Source: Acidobacteriota bacterium (GTDB lineage: Bacteria; Acidobacteriota; Polarisedimenticolia; JBFMGF01). From it: DNA of 56,086 bases. The position numbers and the translations under genes were made by a program. Positions 8,903 to 17,808 of this stretch are shown here, piece after piece. The stretch's first letter is position 1. Every line of letters begins with the position of its first letter. The notes beneath the pieces were generated by a model. The model had not been told where the DNA came from. It saw nothing but the letters and a program-made list of their open reading frames with translations, and did not search any database. The stretch is from contig JBFMGF010000114.1 in assembly GCA_040752675.1 (NCBI GenBank), positions 1 to 56,086 on the forward strand. The letters run 5' to 3'.

Positions 8903-10387
8903 ATGAAAGGAAAGATGCTTGACACCCTTTTTCTCATCCTGTTATGTTCGCTTTTCGTCATGTCGAGCTGTACGATATCCAGCAAGAAGAGATCGGAGAG
9001 AATCTCCTTTAAGACTGATGATGTTCCCGTGGTCATTTTGACGGAAACTTCCTCCCCTCTGAAAACATCAGAGCAGTTTGCGAAAGTGCTGCAGGAGGCA
9101 TCTTCTTCTCAAAAATTCAAAGTCCTCTTCGATTTCAGAGAGCAACTTGACCTGGTGAACTTCAAGACGCGTCTGAATGGGTTGGGATTGAGCAAATCAG
9201 CCAGAAGAGATGAAGTCATAAAAGCCTTGAATATCCTGTCTGACAGGAAAGAAAAGGAGATCCGTCCAATCGTGGAATCCCTGATGGAACGCGGGGAGAT
9301 CGAATACTTCAAGAAGTTCAGCATAGTGAATAGATTTTACGCTGTTGCCAGTGCTAGCGCCATCCGGGCTCTCGCCGCACGTGAAGATATCGCAAGGGTT
9401 ATTGAAGAGTATCATTCTGCCTCAGAGCGCGCAGGAAGCCAATATGAAAATATTAAAGAGATCGAGGCGCTGCAGGGGGATATTACGGAGAACTGGGCTC
9501 TGAAGATTATGGGAGCAGAAAAGGTGTGGGCCATGGGGTTTGATGGATCAGGAGTCGTCGTTGGTTCTCTTGATACGGGTGTATGGTTGCACCATGAACA
9601 GCTCAGAAAAAATTTTCGGGGAGGAGACAAGAGCTGGTTCGATCCGGTCACGGGTACCTCAGAGCCTTTTGACAGCAAAGGCCATGGAACTGGAGTCCTG
9701 TCATGCGCCTCGGGAAGGAATGAGAACAGGAAGAAGATTGGAGTCGCTCCCGGTTCCACCTGGGTCGCAGCGCTCGCCAACCATAAGAATTTTTACAATA
9801 ACATCCATATGACATGCTGTGCCGACTGGATGCTGAACGTTGCAAAGCCTGACGTCATCGTAAACGCCTGGTCTCACTCCCGTTCTAAATGCAAAGACTT
9901 CGATCTTGATTTCATAAATGCCTGGAAGGCTGCGGAGATATTTCCAGTTTTCGCGGCGGGGAATCAGGGCCCATCTCATTCCAGCAGCGAATCTCCGGCG
10001 GATCTCCCCTCGACATTCCCGGGAGGTGTTCCCGCTTTTTCTGTCGGTTCAGTTAACGCCGGGAAAGAAGTCTCCAGCTTTTCCTCCAGAGGTCCGAGTC
10101 GCTGTTCTGGAGAGATCTTTCCAATGGTCGTTGCTCCCGGAGAAGATGTCTTCTTTGCCTTTCCAATCCAGTCAAATTCTTACATGACTTACAGCGGCAC
10201 ATCGGCGGCTTCAGGATACGCTGCAGGTGCCGTTGCCATTCTCATCCAGAAGTATCCAGAAATGAGCGTGGAGGATCTGGAACGTCTCTTGAAAAATCAT
10301 GCCGTGGACCTGGGAAGTCCTGGACCAGACAACGAGAGCGGCTTCGGTCTCATCTATCTTCCCGATCTCATTCGCTCTCAATGGTGA
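8903..10387 (+). CDS. Subtilisin-family (S8) serine protease, lipoprotein
   Basis: 494 residues. The signal peptide ends in the lipobox-like VMSSC (Cys23). Residues about 55-175 look like an inhibitor-type propeptide. The catalytic domain follows from about 195 with the full triad: Asp224 (GSLDTGVW), His261 (GHGTGVLS) and Ser434 (SGTSAASG), plus oxyanion Asn354 (FAAGNQGP). It should be a secreted, membrane-tethered endopeptidase cleaving proteins outside the cytoplasm. The gene is divergent from the sulfatase-fold gene at 6899-8836 and converges on the next one. ATG at 8903 has no clear ribosome site; the in-frame ATG at 8915 has AAAGGA close before it, but keeping the first start preserves the basic N-terminus of the signal. 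Confidence 0.92.
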   Translation: MKGKMLDTLFLILLCSLFVMSSCTISSKKRSERISFKTDDVPVVILTETSSPLKTSEQFAKVLQEASSSQKFKVLFDFREQLDLVNFKTRLNGLGLSKSARRDEVIKALNILSDRKEKEIRPIVESLMERGEIEYFKKFSIVNRFYAVASASAIRALAAREDIARVIEEYHSASERAGSQYENIKEIEALQGDITENWALKIMGAEKVWAMGFDGSGVVVGSLDTGVWLHHEQLRKNFRGGDKSWFDPVTGTSEPFDSKGHGTGVLSCASGRNENRKKIGVAPGSTWVAALANHKNFYNNIHMTCCADWMLNVAKPDVIVNAWSHSRSKCKDFDLDFINAWKAAEIFPVFAAGNQGPSHSSSESPADLPSTFPGGVPAFSVGSVNAGKEVSSFSSRGPSRCSGEIFPMVVAPGEDVFFAFPIQSNSYMTYSGTSAASGYAAGAVAILIQKYPEMSVEDLERLLKNHAVDLGSPGPDNESGFGLIYLPDLIRSQW

Positions 10388-10498
10388 ATCTCTCACAATC
10401 ATCTTAAATATATTCCCTGAATATTTCGATGCACTTCCTGTATGATTATCACGAAAACTATTTTGTCCTGACTCGATTAGAACGTATTGAACTGGTGA

Positions 10499-12739
10499 TC
10501 AGCGTGGACGAATCGATTTGAGGGCTTGCTGGCTTTGTTCGAAATTGGGATCATCCTTGGAGAGCATGCTGAAATGCTTCTTTGCCTCTTCGACCTGCCC
10601 CAGCTTCAAGAAGCAGAGCCCCATGAAATAATGTGCCGAGGATCGATCCTCCCTCGCGAGCACTTTGCCAAAGCAGTTCATGGCCTCTTTCACATGGCCA
10701 GCCTGGGCGAGGCACTGGCCATAGAGGAGAAGTAGATCTGTGTCTTCCCCGGCCATGGATTCGAAAGGCTCAAGAATTGAAGCGGCTTGTGCTGCTTGAC
10801 CCGCCATGAGGAGGGATCTTGCGTAGGATTGCGCCACATCCGGATCTTTCGGTTTATTTCTATGGACGAAGGAGTAATGTTCCGCGGCTGTCGCGAAATC
10901 CTGAGCCTGGAAAGCAATCTCCGCCCGAATCGTATGAAGGGACCCATCATCGGGAATCATCTGCAAAGCCCTATCTATGATTTTAGTAGCTTCTGTTCCA
11001 TTTCCCATCTGGATAAGCGCATAGGCCAGGTTTGGATAGAGCTCCACCTGAAGATGGTTTATCTCAAGGCTTCTCTTGTATTGCCGTGCAGCCTTTTCCC
11101 ATTCTTTCCTTTTCAATAATAACCCTGCAAGTTCATTGAGGATTTCGGGAAAATCTGGAAATTTTGAGAGGAGAGAAGTATAGTAAGCTTCCGCTTCCTC
11201 ATGGCGATTCATTGCAACAAGTGTCTGTCCGATCGTCAATCTCAGGACAGCATTGCCGGGATCCTTCTGCTCCAAGTTCCTCAGTTCTTCAAGCGCGGAA
11301 CCGACATTCTTACCGCTGTAAATTTGCAATCTCGCTGCTTCCATCTTTCTGAAAAGGTCGATGCGATCCTTGGGATCGGCCAGCGCTCCGGAAGGAGTGA
11401 CCCGAATGCCAGCTCCAATGTATCCCAGGCTCTGGAGTAGTTCTCGCTCTCTCACGGAGAGCCGGGTTTCCGCTCTACCAGGAACTCCCTGGATGCTTCT
11501 GAGAAGATCTGACAGTTCCAGTTCCGTCTCCTTTGCATGTTCGCCCTGAGATTCATAAAGATTCTTCTCTTCGAGGGGATCCTTCGCGAGATCGTACAAC
11601 TCGGGGTATGGAGCAAGAATGAATTTTTCAAAAGATTTCCGAAAACCAATCAGCGGACTCCAACCGAAAGTTTCGTAGGGATGATAGCTCTCGATATAGT
11701 AGGGCCTTTCATCAAGCCTTTCTGCTGTTCCAAGCAACAATCCTTTCAACGAGCGTCCCTGAACCTTTGGTGGAACTGAAAATCCCAGAAGATCCGCAAC
11801 CGTGGGAAAGATGTCGACGATCCCGACCTGGTCCTCAATCAAAATCCTTCGCACACACGGGCCTCCCTGGAAGATGAGCGGAACGTGAATAGTGGAGTCG
11901 TAAATGAAGAGTCCGTGGGTCTCCTCTCCATGCTCACCAAGGGATTCCCCATGGTCCGATGTCACGATGATGAGAGTGTCATCGAGTGCGTTAGCACGAT
12001 CGCAGCTTGAGAGTATCCTCCCAAGCTGCTTGTCTATGTAAGCAATCTCACCAGCATATCTCTGTTCCCTGGCCGTGCCGAAGCGCCTGATGAACTCCTC
12101 CGGAGGCGCATAGGGGGCATGGGCATCGAAGAAATGGATGAAAAGAAAGAAAGGTTTTCGCGAGGGAAGCTCCTTGCGCACCCATGAGATTACCGCATCA
12201 GCCACTTCTCCGGCTGATCGTTGTGCAAAGATTCCCATGCGAAATCCATCCCCCTTTTCCTGTTCAGGAAGGGATATGCGATCATCGTATAGATCAAATC
12301 CCTGGGCCAGTCCGAATCTTCTTGAAACAGGAAATGCAGAGACAAAGCCAGCCGTCACATAGCCTCTTGACTTGAGGAATTCAGCAAGCGTCTCCTCTGA
12401 AGCCGGAAGCGCATATGTTCCATTGCCGTGCACTCCATGAGCCATCGGATATAGGCCGGTCAGCATGGAACAGTGGGCTGGCGTGGTGATACTGTTCGTC
12501 GATATTGCCCGAGTGAAGACTACACCCTTCCCGGCCAGGGCATCGATATTAGGTGTTTCGGCCAACCAGCTGCCAGCGTATCCGAGAAAATCAGCACGAA
12601 CAGTATCAAGGCTGATCAGTATGACATTCAATGGTTTTGCTTGTGAGAAATGCGAGCAGCAGAAAAATGCGAGAAGGCTCAAGGCAGCGAGTGTGATAAG
12701 GAATAAAGAAATCCTAAGATGCGCGCTCCCTTTCATCAT
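10499..12739 (-). CDS. Sulfatase-fold protein with long TPR tail (paralogue 2)
   Basis: 746 residues. It has a hydrophobic N-terminus (residues 9-29, ending AFFCCS, a poor lipobox) followed by the sulfatase/alkaline phosphatase fold: LISLDTVRADFLG (Asp45), ITTPAHCSMLTG with Thr85 at the nucleophile position and His89 where Arg is usual, then TSDHGESLGEHGE. The same LGYIGAG linker motif seen in the paralogues leads to many TPR units from about residue 455. Membrane-anchored and exported by inference. Hydrolase or transferase activity on a phosphate or sulfate ester is possible; the substrate is unknown. It converges on the subtilase gene with 111 bp between them and no clear terminator. Confidence 0.83.
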   Translation of the reverse strand: MMKGSAHLRISLFLITLAALSLLAFFCCSHFSQAKPLNVILISLDTVRADFLGYAGSWLAETPNIDALAGKGVVFTRAISTNSITTPAHCSMLTGLYPMAHGVHGNGTYALPASEETLAEFLKSRGYVTAGFVSAFPVSRRFGLAQGFDLYDDRISLPEQEKGDGFRMGIFAQRSAGEVADAVISWVRKELPSRKPFFLFIHFFDAHAPYAPPEEFIRRFGTAREQRYAGEIAYIDKQLGRILSSCDRANALDDTLIIVTSDHGESLGEHGEETHGLFIYDSTIHVPLIFQGGPCVRRILIEDQVGIVDIFPTVADLLGFSVPPKVQGRSLKGLLLGTAERLDERPYYIESYHPYETFGWSPLIGFRKSFEKFILAPYPELYDLAKDPLEEKNLYESQGEHAKETELELSDLLRSIQGVPGRAETRLSVRERELLQSLGYIGAGIRVTPSGALADPKDRIDLFRKMEAARLQIYSGKNVGSALEELRNLEQKDPGNAVLRLTIGQTLVAMNRHEEAEAYYTSLLSKFPDFPEILNELAGLLLKRKEWEKAARQYKRSLEINHLQVELYPNLAYALIQMGNGTEATKIIDRALQMIPDDGSLHTIRAEIAFQAQDFATAAEHYSFVHRNKPKDPDVAQSYARSLLMAGQAAQAASILEPFESMAGEDTDLLLLYGQCLAQAGHVKEAMNCFGKVLAREDRSSAHYFMGLCFLKLGQVEEAKKHFSMLSKDDPNFEQSQQALKSIRPR

Positions 12740-12753
12740 GATGATCTAAATAT

Positions 12754-12759
12754 ATTATA
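12754..12759 (-). promoter_or_regulatory. -10 element close to the start of sulfatase-fold paralogue 2
   Basis: A perfect TATAAT on the minus strand with no good -35. Transcription would start near 12747, about 8 nt before the ATG at 12739, giving a nearly leaderless mRNA. Confidence 0.4.
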
Positions 12760-12832
12760 TGTTTAAAAAGATTCTGAAAATAGGGCATTTGATTTGGAGG
12801 AAAGTCTTCACAACTTCAATGACATGAGGCAG

Positions 12833-12861
12833 AAAAAAAGGGGGGCGAAATTGCCCCCCTT
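12833..12861 (-). terminator. Rho-independent terminator of the Cys/Trp-rich lipoprotein gene
   Basis: On the minus strand a perfect 9-bp stem AAGGGGGGC / GCCCCCCTT with a 6-nt loop is followed by a run of T. It begins 22 nt after the stop codon of the gene ending at 12883. Confidence 0.93.
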
Positions 12862-12882
12862 GAGTACCACGATCAGACTGGA

Positions 12883-13734
12883 TTAGTACAGCTTGTTTGC
12901 CCCTTTTCTGTAATCGTCAGAGGAGAATCCAGGCTTACCGACAATCTTGAACTCGTCAGAGATACCGTTGTAGGTAACGGTCACTGTGGTCCAATCTGTG
13001 GCATATTTGTCTAACCAGTCGGCATACCACTTCAACGTGCTGGAATTGACCGGGTTGGCCAGATCGATGGCTGCATCTCTTCCCTGCGGATTGAAGAAGA
13101 AGCTTGTGCCCACATTGAACGGAACGTTCCAGCTGTTGCCATACTCATTCTCGAGGTTAACTGTGAGGTTCGTTCTGTTAATGTTGTAATACAGTCCCTC
13201 TTTGCCGTTCATGGTTCCAAGTTCACCCATGTTGAGCAGGCTGATCTTGTCAGCGAGCGGAATGTTTCTACCGCACTCACCATATCTCCATCTTCCCGTT
13301 GACCACAGGAATCCGAATGTCTGCGATGTGCAGTTCCAGTTCACCGTGTATGGATAGTAATCATAGCCAGATTCGCACTTCGGATATGGTCTGTCGGCAC
13401 TGACCCAGGAGCAACCGTTCCAATCGGGGTTGCAATAGTAGTCACTGTGCCAGCTCCAACCTACTGCCGGTTCCATATTGATGAAGTTGCTGAGTTTCTG
13501 ATCACCATTGGCTGCCTGATCCACAAACCACAGAACCTCTTCTGCATGATCCGGGAAGATCTTCATTACCCGCATCGGCTCTTTTACGTGAGCTTTACCA
13601 TTGGTGTTGACAAGCACACCATGGCCTTCTGGTCCGGCCTGATCCCAATCGCGGATGCAGCCATAGTCGACCAGCGCACAGCCAAACATCGATGCGACTG
13701 CTAAACAAAACACAGCGGTTAATAGTTTCTTCAT
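12883..13734 (-). CDS. Putative Cys/Trp/Tyr-rich lipoprotein of unknown family
   Basis: 283 residues; not recognised. A short signal peptide ends MFGC (Cys19), a plausible though imperfect lipobox. The mature part has many Trp, Tyr and at least seven Cys, dense between residues about 95 and 160 (SDYYCNPDWNGCSW, GRWRYGECGR), suggesting a disulfide-bonded exported domain. The C-terminal third is more like a beta-rich domain. I chose ATG 13734 because AAAGGAG stands 5 nt upstream; an in-frame TTG at 13749 would put the start before that site. Its own terminator, leader hairpin and strong ribosome site suggest a well-expressed single gene. No neighbour gives a clue to function. Confidence 0.75.
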   Translation of the reverse strand: MKKLLTAVFCLAVASMFGCALVDYGCIRDWDQAGPEGHGVLVNTNGKAHVKEPMRVMKIFPDHAEEVLWFVDQAANGDQKLSNFINMEPAVGWSWHSDYYCNPDWNGCSWVSADRPYPKCESGYDYYPYTVNWNCTSQTFGFLWSTGRWRYGECGRNIPLADKISLLNMGELGTMNGKEGLYYNINRTNLTVNLENEYGNSWNVPFNVGTSFFFNPQGRDAAIDLANPVNSSTLKWYADWLDKYATDWTTVTVTYNGISDEFKIVGKPGFSSDDYRKGANKLY

Positions 13735-13757
13735 TTTGGCTCCTTTCAATTAATGAG

Positions 13758-13775
13758 TTTGATTTTTCAATCAAA
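13758..13775 (-). other. GAAA-tetraloop hairpin in the 5' leader of the lipoprotein gene
   Basis: On the minus strand TTTGATT-GAAA-AATCAAA forms a perfect 7-bp stem with a stable GNRA-class loop, 24 nt before the start codon and upstream of the AAAGGAG site. It may stabilise the mRNA. Confidence 0.4.
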
Positions 13776-13994
13776 TCCCAACTACCAGCTTAAATTTTGC
13801 TCTTTCTACCCCCCCCTTCTTCCTGGGATTCGCCAGCCTCACCGCCTCATTTATGAGCCCAGCGTAATTTTGCGTTTATTCATTTACTTTGAGCAAGATA
13901 GCAGGTCAAGGCAAAAAAGTAGACAAATATACAGATATTTATCACGGATTTTTAAATTTTTCACTTTTTGCTGTTTAAATTGCAGCAGATATTG

Positions 13995-14675
13995 TCAATT
14001 GACGATGCTTATGCTTCCACTCTTCGTCTGGATGATGTATGGCTTCGCCGCGATGATCGTCCCGGATATTTTCTTCTTCTGCGGATTCTGGAACCCCAGA
14101 AGCCGTTTGACATTCTTCACGTAATCCATCGTCTCGGGATAGGGAGGAATGCCACCATGATCGAGTACGGCTCTCTCGCCTGCATTGTAAGCGGCAAGAG
14201 CCAGTGAAAGATCCTCGCCAAAAAAATCAAGCAGGTATCTTAAATACTTGACGCCACCGAGGATGTTCTCATGCGGGTCGAAGATATCTTTCACGCCAAA
14301 CCGTTTTGCAGTTCCATCCATTAGCTGCATGAGCCCTTTGGCACCTTTAGGGGAAACTGCAAAGGGGTTGTAACCTGATTCCACCGTGATGATGGCCCTG
14401 GTGAGTGAAGATGGGATGGCGTTTCTTTTGGAGATCTCTTCAATGATCTTGTTCCAATTTTCCAGTGTGGTTTGCACAGGATGGGACTGGAAAGCCATGT
14501 TGGAACTTCCAATCTTTTTATTATATCCCTGGGATGGGATGTTAGTAATCAACAGGGAAGTCTCCTCCTCGAAGAGATAAATCTCTTCGGCCAGAGTGGT
14601 CTCAAGGAAAAGCATCATCGTTGCCAGCACAAGAAAGAATTTAGCGGATGAGATGATACGAATCTTTGTGGACAT
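13995..14675 (-). CDS. Soluble lytic transglycosylase-like (SLT domain) protein
   Basis: 226 residues with an N-terminal signal or membrane segment (about 11-29). The SLT fold occupies about 72-195. Catalytic Glu99 lies in IITVESGYNPFAVSPKG, followed by GLMQLM and AAYNAGERAV, the classical family motifs. It should cleave the MurNAc-GlcNAc bond of peptidoglycan in the periplasm. The start codon is one base after the alaS stop, so it is the last gene of the pilT-recX-alaS transcript and probably translationally coupled. Confidence 0.92.
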   Translation of the reverse strand: MSTKIRIISSAKFFLVLATMMLFLETTLAEEIYLFEEETSLLITNIPSQGYNKKIGSSNMAFQSHPVQTTLENWNKIIEEISKRNAIPSSLTRAIITVESGYNPFAVSPKGAKGLMQLMDGTAKRFGVKDIFDPHENILGGVKYLRYLLDFFGEDLSLALAAYNAGERAVLDHGGIPPYPETMDYVKNVKRLLGFQNPQKKKISGTIIAAKPYIIQTKSGSISIVN

Positions 14676-14676
14676 T

Positions 14677-17322
14677 TCAGCAGATCTCCTCGATAACCTT
14701 CATCCCCCTCTCTATCGCTTCATCCAGCTTCTTCAAATCCCTCCCGCCCGCTTCGGCAAGATCGGCTCTTCCTCCGCCCCTGCCTCCAATTACTGCAGCC
14801 ATCTCCCTGGCGATCACCGCTGCATTGCACTTTTGCGCCAGATTCTCCGTCACTGCCACAAGAAGAGCTACCTTTTCCTCTTCGACGTTTTCGAGGATGA
14901 TGATGGCGGAACCGAGTTTCTTCTTCAAGTTGTCTGCAAGGGTCCTCATTTCGCACTTCTCGAGTCCATCGACTCTTCTGATCACTACCCTGTGCCCCTT
15001 GATGGTCTCAATCCTCTCAAAGCATTCATCTCTTATCTCTCCGGTCAGACCCTTCATCCGTAATCTGCTGATCTCGCTCTTCAGCGACCTGATTTCAGAA
15101 AGCCATTGGCTGATGGCCTCCACAGGATCTCCATGGCTAATATTGAGCATATCTTTAATCTTTTCAAGATGATTGTAGTTTTCTCTCAGGAGATGGAAGG
15201 CTCTATCCCCCGTCACGGCTTCGATCCTGCGGATGCCGGATGCTACGCTTCGCTCCAACACTATCTTGAAGAGGCCGATCTCTCCTGTGCGGCGGCAATG
15301 AATCCCCCCGCATAGTTCGGCGCTCACCTCGCCGATCCTCACTACTCTGACCCTCTCACCATACTTCTCACCAAAAAAAGCGATTACTCCTTTCTCAAGG
15401 GCTTCCCTGTATGATGATTCTTCCACATCAATGGGGATGTCTTCGAGGATAATCCTGTTGACGGTCCGTTCTATTTCCGCGATGGTTTCAGACGAGAGAG
15501 CGGAATAATGACTGAAATCGAATCTTAATCTATCCGGTTCCACAAGAGAGCCGCACTGTTTGATGTGAAGTCCAACAGAATCCCGGAGCGCATAATGCAG
15601 AAGATGCGTCGCGGTATGATTTCTCATGATCCTGTGCCTTCTTTCGCTGTCGATCTCGGCGACTGCCAGATCCCCCATGTGAACTTCTCCCTCTTCTACT
15701 TTCAGGTGATGGACAATCAGCCCCGGCAGGGGCGTCTGTACATCGAAGACATGGCATCGCCAGCGGGGCGTGACAATGTATCCTCTATCTCCCACCTGGC
15801 CACCGGCTTCGGCATAGAAAGGCGTCTTGTCCAGGATCAGCTCACCCTTTTCACCGACAGAGAGTTTCTCGACGGTTTCATCGCCACGGATAATCTCCAG
15901 GACTCTGCAGTCAAAGACCTCATGTTGCTCATAACCAAGAAACCGAGTTGAACAGTATTCTTTAACGCTATCGTAAACCGCCTTCCCTCTTTTCCCAACC
16001 TGCGCTGCGGCTTTGCTGCTCGATGCCACTCTCTGTTTTTCCATCTCTTCCTTGAAACTGGCCTCATCTATAGAATAGCCTTTCTCTGATGCGATGTCCT
16101 TCGCCAGGTCGAGAGGAAGGCCATATGTGTCGTACAGCTTGAATACATCCCTTCCGCTTATGATCCTCTCCTCATTATCCGACCGTGAGATCAGCTCATC
16201 GAGAAGTGCAACAGCCGTAGAAAGTGTCTTGGCATATCGTTCCTCTTCCGCACGGCACAGTTCAAGGATGTAATCTTTCGCTTCGATAAGTTCTGGATAG
16301 TTGTTCCCCATCTCCCTGACGACGATAGGTGTGAGATGATGGAGGAAGGGTCGATTCAGACCGAGAAAACCTCCATGTCTGATGGCTCTTCTCAGGATTC
16401 TTCTCAGCACATATCCTCGCTTCGTGTTTGAAGGATAGACCCCGTCAGCGATGAGGAAGGAGATAGCCCTCGCATGATCCGCAATGACTCTGAAGGAGAC
16501 ATCGTGCTCCGCACCGTAGGGAATTGCCGTGATTCTTGCCGTTTCTTCGATCAGCGGTCTGAAGAGGTCCGTATCGTAATTGCTATGGACGCCTTGAAGG
16601 ACGGCTGCCAGCCTCTCAAGACCAGCGCCTGTGTCGATACTCGGCGCCTGAAGCGGCTCCAGCTTTCCCTGTTCATCGCTGTTGAACTGGATGAAGACAA
16701 GATTCCACAGTTCCATGAAGCGATCGCAATCGCATCCAACACCGCATTCCTCCTTCCCACATCCAATCCCCTCTCCCTGATCGAAATGAATCTCGGAGCA
16801 TGGTCCGCATGGGCCTGTTTCCCCCATGATCCAGAAATTATCCTTCGCCCCCATCTTCACTATCCTCGATTGATCGACGCCGATCTCCCGTTCCCAGATC
16901 TGGAAGGCTTCATCGTCCTCTTCAAAGACCGTCACCCACAGGTTCTCTTCCGGGATCCTGTAGGATTTCGTGATGAGTTCCCATCCATAGGCTATCGCTT
17001 CTTTTTTGAAGTAGTCGCCGAAGGAGAAATTGCCCAGCATCTCGAAGAAGGTATGATGCCGCGCCGTCTTCCCGACCTGTTCAAAATCGTTGTGCTTCCC
17101 GCTGACGCGGAGACACTTCTGAGATGATGTGGCTCTCCTGAACTTCTTTTCCTCGTATCCGAGGAAGACATTCTTGAACTGGTTCATGCCTGCATTGGTG
17201 AAGAGGAGCGTCGGATCATCGGCGGGCACCAGGGGAGCGCTTCTCACGACCACATGCCCCCTCTCCTCAAAGTATCTTAAGAATCTTTCTCTAACCTCAT
17301 CCGATCTCATCGTCTCGTTCAT
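14677..17322 (-). CDS. alaS: Alanine--tRNA ligase
   Basis: 881 residues, close to the E. coli length. It charges tRNA-Ala in the cytoplasm. Class II motif 1 appears near residues 37-50 (DDPTLLFTNAGMNQFK); the editing-site zinc ligands are His569 and His573 (HTATH), with Cys671 and His675 (CGGIH) further on. The C-terminal coiled-coil and C-Ala glycine-rich domain (GGRGGGR) are complete. A Cys cluster at 188-199 is typical of many bacterial AlaRS. The first 26 nt overlap recX; the ATG four codons later (MRSDEVRERF) matches the usual family start and is the alternative. Confidence 0.98.
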   Translation of the reverse strand: MNETMRSDEVRERFLRYFEERGHVVVRSAPLVPADDPTLLFTNAGMNQFKNVFLGYEEKKFRRATSSQKCLRVSGKHNDFEQVGKTARHHTFFEMLGNFSFGDYFKKEAIAYGWELITKSYRIPEENLWVTVFEEDDEAFQIWEREIGVDQSRIVKMGAKDNFWIMGETGPCGPCSEIHFDQGEGIGCGKEECGVGCDCDRFMELWNLVFIQFNSDEQGKLEPLQAPSIDTGAGLERLAAVLQGVHSNYDTDLFRPLIEETARITAIPYGAEHDVSFRVIADHARAISFLIADGVYPSNTKRGYVLRRILRRAIRHGGFLGLNRPFLHHLTPIVVREMGNNYPELIEAKDYILELCRAEEERYAKTLSTAVALLDELISRSDNEERIISGRDVFKLYDTYGLPLDLAKDIASEKGYSIDEASFKEEMEKQRVASSSKAAAQVGKRGKAVYDSVKEYCSTRFLGYEQHEVFDCRVLEIIRGDETVEKLSVGEKGELILDKTPFYAEAGGQVGDRGYIVTPRWRCHVFDVQTPLPGLIVHHLKVEEGEVHMGDLAVAEIDSERRHRIMRNHTATHLLHYALRDSVGLHIKQCGSLVEPDRLRFDFSHYSALSSETIAEIERTVNRIILEDIPIDVEESSYREALEKGVIAFFGEKYGERVRVVRIGEVSAELCGGIHCRRTGEIGLFKIVLERSVASGIRRIEAVTGDRAFHLLRENYNHLEKIKDMLNISHGDPVEAISQWLSEIRSLKSEISRLRMKGLTGEIRDECFERIETIKGHRVVIRRVDGLEKCEMRTLADNLKKKLGSAIIILENVEEEKVALLVAVTENLAQKCNAAVIAREMAAVIGGRGGGRADLAEAGGRDLKKLDEAIERGMKVIEEIC

Positions 17323-17800
17323 CCATCACTTTCCATTTTCTTATCCTTTCCATTACGGAACTTGCCGAGAAGCCTCTTCGCATCAGATAATTGTAAAGCC
17401 TTCGATAGCTCTTCTCGCTGGAATCCACCCTCAGGAGATGCAGCTTCTTCCTGATTGCTTTTTCCAGCAACGATTCCTCATCGATCTCGTCTTTCAACCT
17501 CTTGAGGATCGATTCCACAATCTCAGTCGAAATGCCTCTCCTGCCAAGTTCCACCCGGATGCGACGGCTGCCCCAGAGTCTCTCGGTAGCCTTAGAAACA
17601 GCGTAATTATACGCATAGTTCCGATCATCTATGTAACCCAGATCTTCCAGTTTGGCAAGGGATTTCGAGATGGTGTCTCCGCTGAATCCTTTTTTCTCCA
17701 GAATGCTTACCATCTCATGGCGCGTGCGGGATTTCCTTGATAGCGTCTTCAGGCTTAAGGATAATGCTCTCGCCACTTCCCGGTTATGTTCATCAGGCAC
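17297..17800 (-). CDS. recX: RecX-family regulator of RecA
   Basis: 167 residues, small and basic, with the three-helix repeats of the RecX family (SRKSRTRHEMVSILEKKG; LGYIDDRNYA; GSRRIRVELGRRGI). RecX inhibits RecA filament extension. recA is not in the window. The gene starts with GTG 8 nt after pilT and overlaps alaS at its 3' end, so it is in the same operon. Confidence 0.88.
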   Translation of the reverse strand: MPDEHNREVARALSLSLKTLSRKSRTRHEMVSILEKKGFSGDTISKSLAKLEDLGYIDDRNYAYNYAVSKATERLWGSRRIRVELGRRGISTEIVESILKRLKDEIDEESLLEKAIRKKLHLLRVDSSEKSYRRLYNYLMRRGFSASSVMERIRKWKVMDERDDEIG

Positions 17801-17808
17801 TTCTTCTT

